From NCBI GenBank assembly GCA_963777625.1, contig CAVZRO010000026.1, forward strand, positions 248,001 through 312,000: a DNA stretch of 64,000 nt, read 5' to 3'. Numbering within the stretch: position 1 is the stretch's first letter; each line of letters starts with the position of its first letter. This document shows, piece by piece, positions 62,517 to 64,000 of the stretch. The translations under genes and the position numbers were made by a program. The notes beneath the pieces were generated by a model. The model was not told the origin of the DNA. It worked only from the letters and a program-made list of their open reading frames with translations, and searched no databases. The DNA comes from DATDIC01 sp963777625 (GTDB lineage: Bacteria; Pseudomonadota; Alphaproteobacteria; Acetobacterales; Acetobacteraceae).

Positions 62517-63263
62517 CTATAGGGTCATGCCGCCATCGATCACGATCGCCTGCCCGGTGACGAACTGCGCTTCGTCGCTGGCCAAATACACGGCCAGCGC
62601 GGCGATCTCCTCCGGTGCGCCAAGCCGGCCCATCGGCTGGCGGGCAAGAAACACCGAGCGTGCGGCTTCCTCCGATCCGGCCTGCGCGGCGTTTTCGGCG
62701 ATGCGTGCATCCAGGCTGGGCGTATGCACCGTACCGGGGCAGATGCAGTTACAACGAATGCCGCGCGTGACGAAGTCGGCCGCCACCGACTTGGTCAGGC
62801 CGATGACGGCAGCCTTGGTGGCCGAATAGATGCAGCGGTTCACGACGCCCTTCACGCTGCTGGCGACCGACGCCATGTTGATGATGGAACCGCTGCCGCG
62901 TTCCAGCATCTGCGGCAGGAAGGCCTGAATGCTGCGCAACATCGAGCGTGCGTTCAGATCGAACGCCAGCTCCCATTCCGAATCGGTGGCATCCAGCACG
63001 GTGCCCTGATGCACGATGCCGGCGCAGTTGAACAGAATATCGACCGACCCCGCATCGGCCGCCGCACGGCCGATGTCGGTGGCGTGCAGCACGTCCAGCC
63101 TGGCGATGCGAATGGTTTCCGAGGCAATCTCGTGCAGCTTGTCCTCGTTCACATCGGTGGCGATCACCTTGGCGCCGGCGGCGGCGAAGGCCAGCGCGGT
63201 GGCGCGCCCGATGCCCTGCGCGGCGGCGGTGACGAAGGCGGTCTTGTTGGCCAGTCGTTGCAT
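62517..63263 (-). CDS. Short-chain dehydrogenase (2-keto-3-deoxy sugar acid dehydrogenase-like)
   Basis: A 248-residue classical SDR: cofactor motif FVTAAAQGIGRATALAF, Asp37 (VIATDVNEDK) favouring NAD, the NCAG motif, catalytic Ser132, Tyr146 and Lys150 (IYSATKAAVIGLTKSV), and CPGTVHTPS. Lying between an FAH hydrolase and an IlvD/Edd dehydratase, it probably oxidises a 2-keto-3-deoxy-L-fuconate or -rhamnonate intermediate. ATG 63263 is used; a C-rich hairpin lies just upstream (63281-63302). Confidence 0.92.
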   Translation of the reverse strand: MQRLANKTAFVTAAAQGIGRATALAFAAAGAKVIATDVNEDKLHEIASETIRIARLDVLHATDIGRAAADAGSVDILFNCAGIVHQGTVLDATDSEWELAFDLNARSMLRSIQAFLPQMLERGSGSIINMASVASSVKGVVNRCIYSATKAAVIGLTKSVAADFVTRGIRCNCICPGTVHTPSLDARIAENAAQAGSEEAARSVFLARQPMGRLGAPEEIAALAVYLASDEAQFVTGQAIVIDGGMTL

Positions 63264-63280
63264 ATGCCCTCTCCCCCCGG

Positions 63281-63302
63281 CCCCCTCCCGCTAGGGAGGG
63301 GG
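63281..63302. repeat. C-rich hairpin, copy 3
   Basis: Arms ccccctccc (63281-63289) and gggaggggg (63294-63302) enclose gcta. It lies in the 48-bp gap between the dehydratase stop and the SDR start; it could lower readthrough or stabilise an mRNA end within the operon. Confidence 0.6.
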
Positions 63303-63311
63303 AGAAGGATT

Positions 63312-64000
63312 TCAGTGGTTGTTGCGGGATTCGCCGCGGGCTTCGATGACGTTCAGGTAGAGCGTTGCCGGTTCCAGGCAGGCGCCGGTGCCGAGCTGGC
63401 CGACCATGCTGCGGTAGATTTCCTCCCACGGCGTCTTGTGGTCGAGCGTGGGAGGCGTCCAGGCGGCGCGGCGCTGTTCCAGCTCACCGGGCGGCAGCAG
63501 CACATCGACCTTGCGATTGTTGAGATCGATACGGATCTTGTCGCCCGTCCGGAGCAGGGCGAGTCCGCCACCGACGGCTGCTTCTGGCGTGACGTTCAGG
63601 ATCGACGGGCTGCCGGAGGTGCCTGACTGCCGGCCGTCACCTATGGTCGGTAGCGCTTCGACGCCGCGTTTCAATAGTACCGCCGGCGGCTGCATGTTCA
63701 CCACTTCGGCGCTGCCCGGATAACCCACCGGGCCGCAGTTGCGAATGATCAGCACCGACTGATCGTCGCAGCCCAGGTTCGGGTCTTCGATCCGTTCGTG
63801 GTAGTCTTCCGGGCCCTCGAACACCACGGCCTTGCCCTCAAACACGTTCGGATGCGCCGGGTTGGACAGGAACCGCTTGCGGAAATCCTTGTCGATGACA
63901 CTCATTTTCATCACCGCACTGTCGAACAGGTTGCCCGACATCACCACGTAGCCGGCGGCCTCCTTCAACGGCCTGTCGTAAGGCCGGATTACCTCGCGAT
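63312..64000 (-). CDS. IlvD/Edd family sugar-acid dehydratase, 3' part
   Basis: The C-terminal ~229 residues of a 2Fe-2S or 4Fe-4S dehydratase; the 5' part is beyond the right edge. Motifs: AAGYVVMSGNLFDSAVMKMS, FEGPEDYHERIEDPNLGCDD, IIRNCGPVGYPGSAEVVNM, and PTIGDGRQSGTSGSPSILNV. These point to the sugar-acid branch (arabinonate, fuconate or rhamnonate-type) rather than IlvD proper. It is the first visible gene of the operon with the SDR and FAH genes. It would form the 2-keto-3-deoxy acid used by the SDR. Confidence 0.92.
   Translation of the reverse strand, partial: REVIRPYDRPLKEAAGYVVMSGNLFDSAVMKMSVIDKDFRKRFLSNPAHPNVFEGKAVVFEGPEDYHERIEDPNLGCDDQSVLIIRNCGPVGYPGSAEVVNMQPPAVLLKRGVEALPTIGDGRQSGTSGSPSILNVTPEAAVGGGLALLRTGDKIRIDLNNRKVDVLLPPGELEQRRAAWTPPTLDHKTPWEEIYRSMVGQLGTGACLEPATLYLNVIEARGESRNNH

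Noticed and set aside
1..64000. CRISPR arrays, tRNA and rRNA genes
   Set aside because: No regularly spaced repeats and no cloverleaf or rRNA sequence was recognised by eye; a covariance search was not possible here.

Overview
The window is GC-rich throughout (codon third positions almost always G or C). It carries an Alphaproteobacteria marker, a GcrA-type cell-cycle regulator at 54473-54967. MsrP, a Rieske protein, a LivHMGF-type transporter and formamidase-like and AcnX genes fit an environmental heterotroph of the Acetobacteraceae/Rhodospirillales kind; that family-level placement is inference. Only the stretch from about 46.25 to 48.75 kb is visibly poorer in GC and looks acquired.

Layout. 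0-11 kb: housekeeping and redox genes (frameshifted DUF1223, lipoprotein, msrP operon, D-cysteine desulfhydrase, an alpha/beta hydrolase, a GlxA-type regulator divergent from an isocyanide-hydratase-like gene with a shared operator, a flavin monooxygenase, a DMT exporter, an orphan Rieske gene). 11.2-17.6 kb: DinB protein, an IS630 element with both ends visible, an M20 peptidase, a phage-type S24 repressor divergent from a Ner-like gene and bracketed by two paralogous CheY-like receivers, and a GST. 17.7-22.3 kb: complete branched-chain-amino-acid-type ABC transporter, followed by a decayed SDR. 23-28.7 kb: lytic transglycosylase, DUF1028, DMT transporter, esterase, GST, acetamidase/formamidase. 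28.8-33.5 kb: FAD disulfide oxidoreductase (frameshifted), alpha/beta hydrolases, haloacid dehalogenase and an XRE-cupin regulator. 33.5-40.1 kb: di-heme peroxidase-like protein, two tandem phospholipase C/acid phosphatase genes (the second broken), and two-subunit aconitase X. 40.2-46.2 kb: a sugar importer without ATPase, an IS630 remnant, and a ribose-type ABC operon whose ATPase is beheaded and whose second permease is frameshifted. 46.4-49.7 kb: an accessory segment with a TIR/deoxyribosyltransferase-like plus P-loop ATPase locus (candidate anti-phage effector, disrupted) and a HigBA-like toxin-antitoxin pair set between two copies of an RND gene end. 49.8-54.2 kb: RND efflux pump and adaptor. 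54.5-64 kb: gcrA, a second formamidase-like gene, tatA, a CoA-transferase, a class I GATase, a paaCD remnant, a GT39-type glycosyltransferase and a sugar-acid pathway (FAH hydrolase, SDR, IlvD/Edd dehydratase) running off the right edge.

Two themes cut across the window. First, about ten genes are broken by single-base indels although both sides of each break read as good protein; this is either real decay or a systematic consensus error, and it should be settled before any function is inferred. Second, several short dispersed repeats recur between genes: a 130-bp hairpin element with a covarying stem, a 95-bp element in two orientations, and C-rich hairpins.

The best candidate for an undescribed system is the locus at 46441-48734, together with the neighbouring toxin-antitoxin pair. 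No CRISPR array, tRNA or rRNA was recognised.
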